From positions 62,001 through 126,000 of the forward strand of contig NZ_BDEP01000015.1 in NCBI RefSeq assembly GCF_001662305.1: a stretch of DNA of 64,000 bases. The letters run 5' to 3'. The position numbers and the translations under genes were made by a program. A model generated the notes under the pieces. The model did not search any database. It was not told where the DNA came from and worked only from the letters and a program-made list of their open reading frames with translations. Origin of the DNA: Halomonas caseinilytica (GTDB taxonomy: Bacteria; Pseudomonadota; Gammaproteobacteria; Pseudomonadales; Halomonadaceae). Below are positions 1 through 8,210 of the stretch, piece by piece (position 1 is the stretch's first letter; each line of letters starts with the position of its first letter).

Positions 1-793
1 AGAACTCGAGGTTCTGGTTGTCGTCGATCCAGTACCCCAGCTTGGCCATCAGGTCATAGCTTTCGGAGTTCTGGATTTCGCCATGGTAGGCCATGCCGAC
101 GATCTCGTCGTTGCCGTCGTAGAAGACGCCACGCTCCTCGCGACTGGCGGCCAGCACGTAGTCCCAGTCGCCTTGCTGGCCGCTGAGGCGGTAGTCCAGC
201 TTGTGGCCGAAGCCATCCGACTGGAAATCGTCGTCGCTGGTCAGGCTGATGCCGGCATGCTGTTGAACCCCGGCGCCGTCGGGTCGCTTGGTCACGTAGT
301 TGATGATGCCGCCGGTGGCGCCCAGGCCGTGCTCGGCGCTGGCACCGTGGATGACCTCGATGCGCTCGACCATGGAGAGGTCGATAGCGTAGCTGTCGCG
401 GCCACCGTCGCGCAGCGGGTTGGATTGAGGCACGCCATCGATCATGAACAGCACCGAACGGCCGCGGAAGGTCTCGCCGGTGTTATTGAGCTTCTGGCGG
501 CTGGGCGAGTAGGAGGGAATCAGGTTGCTGAGCACCTGACTGGGGTCCTGGGTGATCGCCAGCTGCTGCTCGATCTGCTCACGCGTGATGATGGTGACTT
601 TCTGCGGGGTCTTGCCTTCGCTGCTGCGGTTGCGGGTTGCGGTGATCACCAGCGGGTTCAGCTCGTTGCTGTCGGCGCTCTGCGTTTCCGCCGTGGTGGC
701 GGACTGTGCCATGGCCGAGGCGGGCAGGGCGGAGCAAAGCACGAACGGCAGTAGACGCAGCCGGGCATAGCGCGGTTGTTGTGGCATGGACAT
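1..793 (-). CDS. TonB-dependent siderophore receptor, partial (C-terminus beyond left edge)
   Basis: Only the first ~264 residues are inside the window. The product begins MSMPQQPRYARL, has a signal peptide ending near ASAMA, and then a TonB box-like stretch (NPLVITATRN) and a plug domain. Plug hallmarks are the segment VLFMIDGVPQSNPLRDG, the RIEVIHGASAEHGLGATGG loop and INYVTKRPDG. As an outer-membrane receptor it would import a ferric siderophore using TonB energy. It is divergent from the yojI-like exporter, and the shared spacer carries a Fur-box-like site. This suggests uptake and export genes induced together by iron starvation. The ligand cannot be told from the plug alone. Confidence 0.88.
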   Translation of the reverse strand, partial: MSMPQQPRYARLRLLPFVLCSALPASAMAQSATTAETQSADSNELNPLVITATRNRSSEGKTPQKVTIITREQIEQQLAITQDPSQVLSNLIPSYSPSRQKLNNTGETFRGRSVLFMIDGVPQSNPLRDGGRDSYAIDLSMVERIEVIHGASAEHGLGATGGIINYVTKRPDGAGVQQHAGISLTSDDDFQSDGFGHKLDYRLSGQQGDWDYVLAASREERGVFYDGNDEIVGMAYHGEIQNSESYDLMAKLGYWIDDNQNLEF

Positions 794-874
794 GGTGAAG
801 AAGATCCCTTGTCGATTCGGTGTAGTGGCGTTCTTGTTGTTACCCTGATGGGTACTGGAAAATCGCGAGACGAA

Positions 875-889
875 CGATAACGTTTTTCA
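875..889. promoter_or_regulatory. Fur-box-like operator
   Basis: CGATAACGTTTTTCA matches 10 of 14 defined positions of the 7-1-7 Fur consensus TGATAATnATTATCA. It lies between the divergent receptor and the yojI-like exporter. Confidence 0.5.
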
Positions 890-1006
890 TTTGCGGCTGC
901 AATGCGGCCAGGAGTGCCTCAAGGTGGTCCCCGTTCGGGGCTGGCGCATTGACGCGAGCGCCTCGGAGCGGACAATTCCTCCCGCCCTCTCGAACAAGGA
1001 TTCACC

Positions 1007-2668
1007 GTGGAACTGTTACGCGTCGTCTTTCGCCATTACCGCTGGCCGTTCATCGCCGTCATGCTGCTCAGCCTGGCGAGTGCCGGCCTGGGTATCGGGG
1101 TCATCGCCTTCATCAACCGGCAGCTGATCGAGGCGCACGGCGAGCCGCTGGTCGTGTTGCCGCAGTTCATCGGCCTGATCGTGCTGCTGCTGGGCATTAC
1201 CCTCGGGGCGCAACTGGCATTGACCACCCTGGGGCACCATTTCGTCTATCGACTGCGCGGGCGGTTGATCAAGCGAATCCTCGACACGGATATCGAGCGC
1301 GTCGAGCAACTGGGTGGTGCCAACCTCATGGCCAGCCTCTCCAGCGACGTACGCCAGATCACCATTGCCTTCGTGCGCTTGCCCGAACTGGTGCAGGGCG
1401 TGATCCTGACGGTAGGGTCGGCCTTGTACCTGGCCTGGTTGTCACCCGGCATGCTGGCGGTCACGGCCGCCTGGGTGGCGGTGACCGTGGTGGTCGGCTG
1501 GCTGCTGGTCTCGCGGGTCTATCGCCACCTCGGCCGAGTGCGCGAGACCGAGGATCGCCTCTACCAGGACTACGCCGCGGTGATCGAGGGTCGCAAGGAG
1601 CTCGCGCTCAATCGCGATCGTGCGCGGCGCTTGTTCGACGAGGTCTATACCCGCAATGCGCGTGAGTATCGCCACCACATCATCCGTTCCGACACCTTTC
1701 ACCTGAGTGCGGTCAACTGGTCCAACATCATGATGCTGGGGGCCATCGGTCTGGCCTTCTTTCTGGCCAATGGGTTGGGCTGGGCCAATACCAATGTGGC
1801 GGCGACCTATTCGCTGACGTTGCTGTTCCTGCGTACGCCCCTGATCCAGGCGGTGGGCGCCTTGCCGACGCTGCTCGGTGCCCAGGTCGCCTTCGACAAG
1901 CTCGAGAGCCTGCAACTGGCCGATTACCGGGAAGCCTTCGCCAGCGGCGAGTCCATGACGGGGTGGCAGACCCTGGAGTTGCGCGGTGTCACCTTCCGCT
2001 ATGCCGACGGCGAGCAGGGGAGGGGATTCGAGGTCGGCCCCATCGACCTGACGCTGAAACGTGGTGAACAGGTGTTCTTGATCGGTGGCAACGGCAGCGG
2101 CAAGTCGACGCTGGCCCGCTTGCTGACCGGTCTCTATCGGCCGCATGACGGGGAGATCCTGCTCGATGGGCAGCCGCTGGAACCGAAGCGGTGGGAGGCT
2201 TATCGGGGCGGTTTCTCGGCGGTCTTCACCGATTTTCATCTCTTCGACCGCGTGATGGGGCCGGAAGGCGCTTCACCCGACCCTGCCCTGGTCGACGACT
2301 GGCTTGATCGGCTGGGCATGGACGAGAAGCTGCATTTCGACGGTGATCGCGTCGCTAACCCGCAGCTTTCCCAGGGGCAACGCAAGCGCCTGGCACTGCT
2401 GCTGGCCGTCGCCGAGCAACGTGACTTCCTGCTGCTGGACGAATGGGCCGCCGACCAGGACCCGCAGTTCCGGCGGACCTTCTATCAGGCCTTGCTGCCC
2501 CGGCTGCGCGAACTGGGCAAGACGGTGCTGGCCGTCAGCCACGATGATGCCTATTTCGCCCATGCGGACCGCCTGCTCGAGATGCGCGATGGCCGGCTTC
2601 GCGAGCTGGCCGGCCAGCAGCGGGAGCGGGCCAGCCGGGATGCGGTGGGCAGTCTGGATGGCGTCTGA
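1007..2668 (+). CDS. yojI: YojI-type ABC transporter, fused permease-ATPase
   Basis: The 553-residue product is a half-size ABC exporter with an N-terminal transmembrane domain (residues 1-300) and a C-terminal ATPase. Walker [10 protein letters not shown] lies near residue 360, followed by the signature LSQGQRKRL and Walker [14 protein letters not shown]. It is very close to E. coli YojI as I remember it (shared blocks [44 protein letters not shown]). YojI exports the peptide microcin J25; PvdE/SyrD relatives move siderophore precursors. The start is GTG with AAGGA upstream. Divergence from a siderophore receptor and a Fur-like site suggest a link to siderophore traffic, which is inference. 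Confidence 0.9.
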   Translation: MELLRVVFRHYRWPFIAVMLLSLASAGLGIGVIAFINRQLIEAHGEPLVVLPQFIGLIVLLLGITLGAQLALTTLGHHFVYRLRGRLIKRILDTDIERVEQLGGANLMASLSSDVRQITIAFVRLPELVQGVILTVGSALYLAWLSPGMLAVTAAWVAVTVVVGWLLVSRVYRHLGRVRETEDRLYQDYAAVIEGRKELALNRDRARRLFDEVYTRNAREYRHHIIRSDTFHLSAVNWSNIMMLGAIGLAFFLANGLGWANTNVAATYSLTLLFLRTPLIQAVGALPTLLGAQVAFDKLESLQLADYREAFASGESMTGWQTLELRGVTFRYADGEQGRGFEVGPIDLTLKRGEQVFLIGGNGSGKSTLARLLTGLYRPHDGEILLDGQPLEPKRWEAYRGGFSAVFTDFHLFDRVMGPEGASPDPALVDDWLDRLGMDEKLHFDGDRVANPQLSQGQRKRLALLLAVAEQRDFLLLDEWAADQDPQFRRTFYQALLPRLRELGKTVLAVSHDDAYFAHADRLLEMRDGRLRELAGQQRERASRDAVGSLDGV

Positions 2669-2721
2669 ACGGACGAGCCTGCCTTCGTCAGGCCCGGCAT
2701 CGTCCGAGATGGGGCCGGGCA

Positions 2722-3105
2722 TCACGGCGACGCTTGCATGGACCGATATCGGGCGCGAGCGGCCACGATGGCGTGGTGATGCGTATCCGCCCAGTCCACG
2801 AGCTGCTGCATCGGCTCGAGAAAGGAATGCCCCAGCGGCGTCAGGGAGTATTCCACCCGCGGAGGAACCTCGGGATAGAGCGTGCGCGTGATGAAGCCAT
2901 CCTGCTCCAGTTGCTTGAGCGTGCGGGAGAGCATTTGCTTCGAGATATCGCCGATCTCGCGCATCAGGGCGTTGAAGCGCAGCTTGCCCGGGGCAAGCGC
3001 TTCCAGAATCAGCAGACTCCACTGATTGCCGATGCGGTCGAGCACATCGCGAATCGGGCAGGGTTGTTCGAGGATCACCTCGTCGCTGTCGGGGGGTGTC
3101 GCCAT
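2722..3105 (-). CDS. HxlR-family winged-helix transcriptional regulator
   Basis: The 127-residue product is the usual size for HxlR/MarR-like regulators. It shows the N-terminal cysteine of the family ([22 protein letters not shown]), the recognition-helix region [24 protein letters not shown] and a wing ending [13 protein letters not shown] chose the second ATG (MATPPDSD) because GGAGAG lies just upstream; an ATG at 3120 is in frame but lacks a ribosome site. It is divergent from the NAD(P)-binding protein at 3257, a common arrangement in which HxlR represses its neighbour. Confidence 0.88.
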   Translation of the reverse strand: MATPPDSDEVILEQPCPIRDVLDRIGNQWSLLILEALAPGKLRFNALMREIGDISKQMLSRTLKQLEQDGFITRTLYPEVPPRVEYSLTPLGHSFLEPMQQLVDWADTHHHAIVAARARYRSMQASP

Positions 3106-3131
3106 GATCTCTCCATGCATGAGGGTTCAAT

Positions 3132-3149
3132 GGTCACATTGCCGTGACC
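3132..3149. promoter_or_regulatory. Inverted repeat, possible HxlR operator
   Basis: GGTCAC-6 nt-GTGACC lies in the divergent spacer between the HxlR regulator and the reductase, 27 bp upstream of the regulator start. Its position suits an autoregulatory operator; the arms are short, so this is tentative. Confidence 0.3.
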
Positions 3150-3256
3150 GAGTCAGGTGACGATGACGTCTTGTGCCGTCACGGGAACTCCCATAAGTTT
3201 ATCTCACGGTCTGCTTTATAGACCACGTGCCGAGGATGAACTCAAGGAGGTGTCTC

Positions 3257-3868
3257 ATGGCCAAGGTTGCACTTATCGGGGCGTCGGGTGATGCCGGTTC
3301 GCGCATTCTCGCCGAACTGTCCGATCGGGGACATCGGGTGACCGCCATTGCCCGCCATGTCGAGAGGATCGCCGTATTGTCCGGGGTGGCGCCGAAACAA
3401 GGCGATGCCAACGATCGCCAGGCATTGGGAGCATTGCTCGAGGGCCATGATGCGGTCATCAGTGCCGTGCCCTTTACGGCAAGCGATGTCAGGACGCTGG
3501 TGGGCGCCGTGCGTGACGCCGGCGTGGCACGCTACCTGGTGGTCGGCGGGGCTGGCAGCCTCGAGGTGGCGCCCGGCGAGAAGCTCATCGACCAGCCGGA
3601 TTTCCCCGAGGCCTACAAGGCCGAAGCCCGTGCCGGTGGCGAGTTTCTGGACTTTCTGCGTGATGTCGATGATCTCGACTGGACGTTTCTATCGCCGTCG
3701 GCCGAGTTCGTGCCCGGCGAGCGTACCGGAAGGTTTCGTCTGGGGCAGGATACGCTGCTGACCTTTGACGAGGGCTCTCGCATTTCCTTTGAAGACTATG
3801 CCCTTGCGCTGGTGGATGAGCTTGAGCAGCCCAGGCACGTGCGCCAACGCTTCACCGTTGGCTATTGA
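3257..3868 (+). CDS. NAD(P)-binding NmrA/SDR-like oxidoreductase
   Basis: The 203-residue product starts MAKVALIGASGDAGSRI, a GxxGxxG-type dinucleotide-binding motif (GASGDAG). It has the SDR-like strand AVISAVPF and a central YLVVGGAGSLEV segment. This is the YwnB/NmrA-like family of NAD(P)H-binding proteins, often induced by oxidative or electrophile stress. The start is fixed by AAGGAGGTGTCTC-ATG; an upstream ATG at 3227 is not preceded by a ribosome site. Substrate is unknown. Divergence from the HxlR regulator implies control by it. Confidence 0.85.
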   Translation: MAKVALIGASGDAGSRILAELSDRGHRVTAIARHVERIAVLSGVAPKQGDANDRQALGALLEGHDAVISAVPFTASDVRTLVGAVRDAGVARYLVVGGAGSLEVAPGEKLIDQPDFPEAYKAEARAGGEFLDFLRDVDDLDWTFLSPSAEFVPGERTGRFRLGQDTLLTFDEGSRISFEDYALALVDELEQPRHVRQRFTVGY

Positions 3869-3896
3869 TTGCCCCTCTCGTGAACGGAGTTCTCAC

Positions 3897-3947
3897 ATGT
3901 CGATATTGAAATCCCTGGCACATTCCGGGTGTGCTGCCAGCAGGTGA
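3897..3947 (+). CDS. Sixteen-codon ORF, possible gene remnant
   Basis: ATG preceded by GGAGTTCTCAC opens a reading frame of only 16 residues (MSILKSLAHSGCAASR) directly after the reductase gene. The start signal is good but the frame is too short to recognise. It may be the stump of a deleted downstream gene of the same operon. Confidence 0.2.
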   Translation: MSILKSLAHSGCAASR

Positions 3948-3969
3948 CGTGTCTTGGGGATGCCATCCT

Positions 3970-5001
3970 CTAAAGGCCCAGGGGGGAAGAAGGCTCGGGC
4001 GTGGCATCCGACTCCATGGCCGGGTTGTTCAGCAAGGGCAATACGGCCTGCTCCCCCGGTTCGACCATGAGCAGGCTGATGCCCAGTAGCAGGATGAGCA
4101 GGCCACCGCCCAGGGCGGTCCAGCCGAGGCCTCGCTTGAGGCGGCCAACGTGCGATTGACGAGCCAGGCGGCGCTCTGCCCAGCCCCGCGCCACGACACT
4201 GGCCAGGGCCAGGGTGGAGACCGTCAAGGCGGTACCTGCCGCCATGGCCAGGGTCGCCAGTACGCCGACCCAGAAGTGCCCCAGTAGTGATGCGGCCCCC
4301 ACCAGCAGAACGGCGCCGCTGCAGGGACGAATGCCGATGGAGACCACCGTGAGCAGGGCCGTGCGCCAATCGCTGGCTTGCGCCGGAGTGACGTGGTGGG
4401 CGCAGTCGCAACTCGCAGGGTGAGCGTGGTGTGGGTGGGCGTGATCGTCGTGGGGATGAGAGGCGTGGGAATGGTGCGGATGAGCAGGGCGCAGTTGTCG
4501 GATGGCTCGCCAGCACAGCCAGGCGCCCAGCAGGGTGATCGTCAGGTAGCTGGCGCGCTCGACCCAGATCACCGAACCGATGGCCTGACGTGTCAGCCAA
4601 CCGAGGCCGTGAACCAGCACCGTCACCAGGGTGATCGCGACCACGGCCTGCAGCAGGGCGGCGGCACAGGAAAGGGTGAGGGCGCGTCGCAGGTCGCCAC
4701 CCTGGGTGAGCAGGTAGGTGCCGAGCACGGCCTTGCCGTGGCCGGGGCCGGCGGCATGGAACACGCCGTAACCGAAGCTGAGAGCGAGCAGGATGCTCCA
4801 GGTGTGTGCCGAGGGCGCGCCGGAAAGCTCGCTGATCGCCAGGGTCAAGGCGCGGTGCAGATCGCGCTGCCAGGTGATCAGTTGCAGGCCGATGGCCTGG
4901 CCATGTTCCTTCAGCGACCAGAGGAACAGCAGCACCGCCAGCAAGGCGGCGATGCCCAGCCATCGGGAGAGGCGTGGTGACCTATCGAGGGTGTTGGACA
5001 T
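3970..5001 (-). CDS. NicO/RcnA-type nickel-cobalt (or zinc) transporter
   Basis: The 343-residue membrane protein has about six helices. It carries the NicO-family motif FHAAGPGHGKAVLGTYLL and the second repeat SIGIRPCSGAVLLV. A histidine-rich cytoplasmic loop (HPHHSHASHPHDDHAHPHH, roughly residues 174-192) separates the halves. RcnA-type members export Ni2+/Co2+; other members next to DUF1007 proteins are thought to handle zinc or nickel. The gene lies 51 bp downstream of the DUF1007 gene on the same strand, forming a probable two-gene operon. Direction of transport and metal cannot be settled from sequence. Confidence 0.85.
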   Translation of the reverse strand: MSNTLDRSPRLSRWLGIAALLAVLLFLWSLKEHGQAIGLQLITWQRDLHRALTLAISELSGAPSAHTWSILLALSFGYGVFHAAGPGHGKAVLGTYLLTQGGDLRRALTLSCAAALLQAVVAITLVTVLVHGLGWLTRQAIGSVIWVERASYLTITLLGAWLCWRAIRQLRPAHPHHSHASHPHDDHAHPHHAHPASCDCAHHVTPAQASDWRTALLTVVSIGIRPCSGAVLLVGAASLLGHFWVGVLATLAMAAGTALTVSTLALASVVARGWAERRLARQSHVGRLKRGLGWTALGGGLLILLLGISLLMVEPGEQAVLPLLNNPAMESDATPEPSSPLGL

Positions 5002-5052
5002 CGGGGCTTTTCCGGTTCGAGGCGGTACAGTAGGTGTCCTGGCAGGTTACCA

Positions 5053-5733
5053 TCATGGAGTGCATCGAATTTCCCCCGTTTCGGCGAAGAACCGGCCCAG
5101 GCCCTCCGGCGCTTCGTCGGTGCGGTCCAGGCGAGCGGCCATGGCGACCTGCTCCGGGTCCGGGTCAGCGGCGATGATGCGGGTCGTGCAATCACCGCCG
5201 ACGACGATCAAGGCATCGTCTCGTGGTGTCTGGTCGTCGTTGATCTCGTGCACCATCTCGATGTAGTAGCTCGGGTCATAGATCCGGTAGCGAAGTGCCG
5301 AATCGCCCAGGGGCAGGGGATGGGCCAGGGGCAGCTTGAACAGGAATTCCACTCGGTCATTACGGGCCATGGTGGTGTATTCCTCGACCTCATCGACGGC
5401 GACCGGTTCACCGTCGTGTCGTATCTCGGTGAAGTAGCCCTTGGGGGCCAGGTTGTTGCGGATCTCGGATCCCAACTGGTCGAGGCGGGCTTCCATGGGA
5501 GCATCCCCTTCGGCGCCTTTCAGTTCCTCTATCAGCATCAGGCTGTAGAAGGGATCGAGCCGCCAGCGCTGGCGGAGCGCCTCGACGCGTCCCTGGTCAT
5601 CGAGAACTACCTTCACGCTGATGTCGGCCCACACATGCGGGTGCGCCATGCCCGTCAAGGGCAGCAGAAACAGGACCATCCCTAGTCCCAGGCGCCAGAG
5701 TCCGGCGCCTGGCATGGTGCATCGTGTCGACAT
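5053..5733 (-). CDS. DUF1007 family periplasmic protein
   Basis: The 226-residue product has a signal peptide (cleavage near LTGMA) followed at once by HPHVWADISVKVVLDD, the N-terminal His-Pro-His typical of DUF1007. DUF1007 proteins are commonly encoded beside NicO transporters, as here, and are presumed to bind the metal in the periplasm. Function is not established for the family. The start ATG at 5733 is preceded by GGGGATGCCAC; ATG at 5715 is an alternative. The gene diverges from the receptor at 5973. Confidence 0.8.
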   Translation of the reverse strand: MSTRCTMPGAGLWRLGLGMVLFLLPLTGMAHPHVWADISVKVVLDDQGRVEALRQRWRLDPFYSLMLIEELKGAEGDAPMEARLDQLGSEIRNNLAPKGYFTEIRHDGEPVAVDEVEEYTTMARNDRVEFLFKLPLAHPLPLGDSALRYRIYDPSYYIEMVHEINDDQTPRDDALIVVGGDCTTRIIAADPDPEQVAMAARLDRTDEAPEGLGRFFAETGEIRCTP

Positions 5734-5865
5734 GTGGCATCCCCGAAAAGGAAACTAGCGTAGCAAGGAATGAGGTCGCAGCTCCATGGACATCGCCGGA
5801 TTGCGACGGGAACGGGTCGACACCGCCTTGTACGGCGTTGAAAGGGCGCTGAAGGCGGACTGGTC

Positions 5866-5895
5866 ATAATTGTTAATCTAGGTGACAACAATTAT
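5866..5895. repeat. Perfect 9-bp inverted repeat in divergent promoter
   Basis: ATAATTGTT (5866-5874) is repeated inverted as AACAATTAT (5887-5895) with a 12-bp spacer, between DUF1007 and the receptor gene. The right arm overlaps a Fur-box-like site. It could be a dimer-binding operator. Confidence 0.5.
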
Positions 5896-5897
5896 CA
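5883..5897. promoter_or_regulatory. Fur-box-like operator
   Basis: TGACAACAATTATCA matches 12 of 14 defined positions of the 7-1-7 Fur consensus. It stands about 75 bp upstream of the receptor start at 5973 and could also serve the divergent DUF1007-nicO pair. Confidence 0.65.
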
Positions 5898-5972
5898 TCC
5901 ACGTTTGTGTGCCGGCGTCGTCGTTTCCGGCACCGTGTCATTCGCTCTCATTCCCATCGCCGAGGCTTGCCG

Positions 5973-8051
5973 ATGCCACATTCACACTTCCTCGCCCCGT
6001 CCCGTTCGCCGATGGCTCTGGCCGTTCGGCGCGCATTGGGCCTGTCGTTGTCCGGTGCGCTGCTGGGTGCGCCGCTGGTTGCCCTGGCCCAGGACGAGGT
6101 CGTCGAATCCGATACCGTCGTGGTGGTCGGTACCGCCCTCAAGGTGGCCGCGCCACTGGTCGAGACGCCGCGTCCGGTATCGACCGTCCAGCGTGAGGAA
6201 CTCGAAGAGCGCAATGTCCAGAGCCTCGACGAGACCTTCCGCTATCGTGCCGGTGTGCTGGCGGGGCATTACGGTGCTGACAACGATACTGACTGGTTCA
6301 AGGTGCGGGGGTTCGATCAGTCGACCTATCAGGATGGCTTGCGCATCTATCGGACGGGCTACTATCAGTGGCTACCCGAGCCCTATGGCCTGGAAAGCGT
6401 CGATGTGTTCAAGGGGCCTTCGTCGATTCTCTATGGCGAGGCACCGGCTGGCGGCCTGATCAACGCCGTCAGCAAGCGCCCGACGAGCGAGCCGCGAGGC
6501 GAGGTCAACCTTCAGGTCGGCAATCGGCAGCATCGTCAGCTCGGTGTCGATACCTCGGGGCCCCTGACCGAGAGCGGTGACGTCCGCTACCGCATGGTTG
6601 GCATGGTCAAGGAGCGCGATGGCGATCTCGATCACACCGAGAACGAACGCTACTACTTTGCGCCCAGCCTCGAGGTGGATTTCAGCGAAGATACCAGCGT
6701 GACCTTCCTGGCGAGCATCCAGAAGGACGATGCGATACCGACCAACCCGTTCAAGCTGACCTACGGTACGGTCGAGGACACGCCCTTCGGCAAGGTCGAT
6801 CCGCAGACCAGCTATGGCGAGCCGGATTACGATACCAATGAACGCACCCAGGCTTCCCTGGGCTACGAGCTTCGCCACCAGCTCAATGACACCTGGCGCT
6901 TCGAGCAGAACCTGCGCTACAGCCATCTGGACATGGATCTGCGAAGTACCTATATCTCTGCTCGTCAGCCCGGGTCCGATCGGTTGGCCACTCGTGGGCT
7001 GGTCTATCGGGATGGCGAGATCGATAGCTGGACGATGGACAACCGGTTGATCGGCAAGTGGTACACCGATCGCACCGAGAATACTCTGATGATCGGCCTC
7101 GGCTATCAGGATCTCGGCCTCGAGGGCAAGGAGGCTGATCTCTTTACCTTTGGCGACCCCATCGACATCTTCGATCCCCAGTACGGCAACTACACGCCGG
7201 TGACCGAGGATCAACTGATCGAGCGCGAGATCGACAAGCAGCAGACCGGCCTGTATCTGCAGGATCAACTGCGTATCGACGACCGTTGGGTGTTGCTCGG
7301 CAGCGTGCGTTATGACCAGGCGGAGACCGATAACGTCAACCGTACCACCGGCACCACGCAACGCGCCGACGACGATCAGGTGTCTTGGTCCGGCGGGGTC
7401 ATGTACCTCGGTGACCATGGCATCAATCCCTACCTGAGCTACACCGAGTCCTTCGAGCCGCAGGCCAGCGTCGATGACGATGGACGCCTCTACGAGCCCC
7501 TCGAAGGCGAGCAGTGGGAAGCCGGCGTCAAGGTCGCGCCGCCGGGATGGGATGGCTATGTCACCGCGGCGGTCTTCGATCTCGAGCAGCGCAATAGCCT
7601 GGTCACGACCGGGGGCGGACGCCAGGAACAGGTGGGCAAGCAGACATCACAGGGCCTCGAGCTGGAAGGCGTCGGCTACCTGACGGACCAATTGCAGCTC
7701 ACCGCCGCCTATACCTATACCGATGCCGAGCGAGAGGGTGGCGAGCGCAAGAGCCTGATTCCGCGTCATCAGGCCTCGACCTGGCTGGACTACGCCTTCC
7801 AGGAAGGCGCCCTGCAGGGGCTCAAGCTTGGCGGCGGCGTGCGTTATATCGGCGAGAGTACCTACAACGACATCACGGTGTCGGATGTCACCCTGGTCGA
7901 TGCCATGGCCAGCTACGACTTCGCCGAGAACTGGCGGGCCCAGCTCAACGTCAACAACCTGACCGACAAGGAGTATGTGGCCAGCTGCGACTACTGGTGC
8001 TACTACGGAGAATCGCGCAGTGTTATCGGTAGCTTGAGCTACCAGTGGTAG
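5973..8051 (+). CDS. TonB-dependent ferric-siderophore receptor, FhuA/FoxA-like
   Basis: The 692-residue product has a signal peptide ending ALAQ, a TonB box (ESDTVVVVGT), and a plug with VKGPSSILYGEAPAGGLINAVSKRP, the form typical of hydroxamate-siderophore receptors. A 22-strand barrel follows and the C-terminus ends in an aromatic residue (SLSYQW). The start MPHSHFLAP was chosen because GAGG lies upstream and the signal peptide then has normal length; an earlier ATG would add 22 arginine-rich residues. A convergent fhuCDB operon lies downstream, so receptor and inner-membrane importer probably work together. The exact siderophore is unknown. Confidence 0.9.
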   Translation: MPHSHFLAPSRSPMALAVRRALGLSLSGALLGAPLVALAQDEVVESDTVVVVGTALKVAAPLVETPRPVSTVQREELEERNVQSLDETFRYRAGVLAGHYGADNDTDWFKVRGFDQSTYQDGLRIYRTGYYQWLPEPYGLESVDVFKGPSSILYGEAPAGGLINAVSKRPTSEPRGEVNLQVGNRQHRQLGVDTSGPLTESGDVRYRMVGMVKERDGDLDHTENERYYFAPSLEVDFSEDTSVTFLASIQKDDAIPTNPFKLTYGTVEDTPFGKVDPQTSYGEPDYDTNERTQASLGYELRHQLNDTWRFEQNLRYSHLDMDLRSTYISARQPGSDRLATRGLVYRDGEIDSWTMDNRLIGKWYTDRTENTLMIGLGYQDLGLEGKEADLFTFGDPIDIFDPQYGNYTPVTEDQLIEREIDKQQTGLYLQDQLRIDDRWVLLGSVRYDQAETDNVNRTTGTTQRADDDQVSWSGGVMYLGDHGINPYLSYTESFEPQASVDDDGRLYEPLEGEQWEAGVKVAPPGWDGYVTAAVFDLEQRNSLVTTGGGRQEQVGKQTSQGLELEGVGYLTDQLQLTAAYTYTDAEREGGERKSLIPRHQASTWLDYAFQEGALQGLKLGGGVRYIGESTYNDITVSDVTLVDAMASYDFAENWRAQLNVNNLTDKEYVASCDYWCYYGESRSVIGSLSYQW

Positions 8052-8098
8052 GGGAAAAGACAAGGAAGAGCTAAGCAATAAGAGCGAAGAAAGAAGAG

Positions 8099-8139
8099 GG
8101 CCCGAGGCGCTGGAAGGCACCTCGGGCCATTTGATTTTT
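8099..8139 (+). terminator. Rho-independent terminator of the FhuA-like receptor gene
   Basis: A 9-bp stem (GGCCCGAGG / CCTCGGGCC) with a 12-nt loop is followed by ATTTGATTTTT, 48 bp after the receptor stop. A pyrimidine-rich run on the other side may let it act on the convergent fhuB transcript too. Confidence 0.75.
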
Positions 8140-8210
8140 CCCGGCCTCTCTTGCCACGATGCTGCTCGTTGCTCGCTTTCCGCCGCTTCTTCCCTCTTCC
8201 TCCTTCCGAC

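Noticed and set aside
3893-4963. 356-residue minus-strand ORF over the nicO gene
   Set aside because: Alternative-frame shadow of the NicO gene with Arg/Pro/Gly/His-rich nonsense composition. The overlapping frame has clear transporter motifs.
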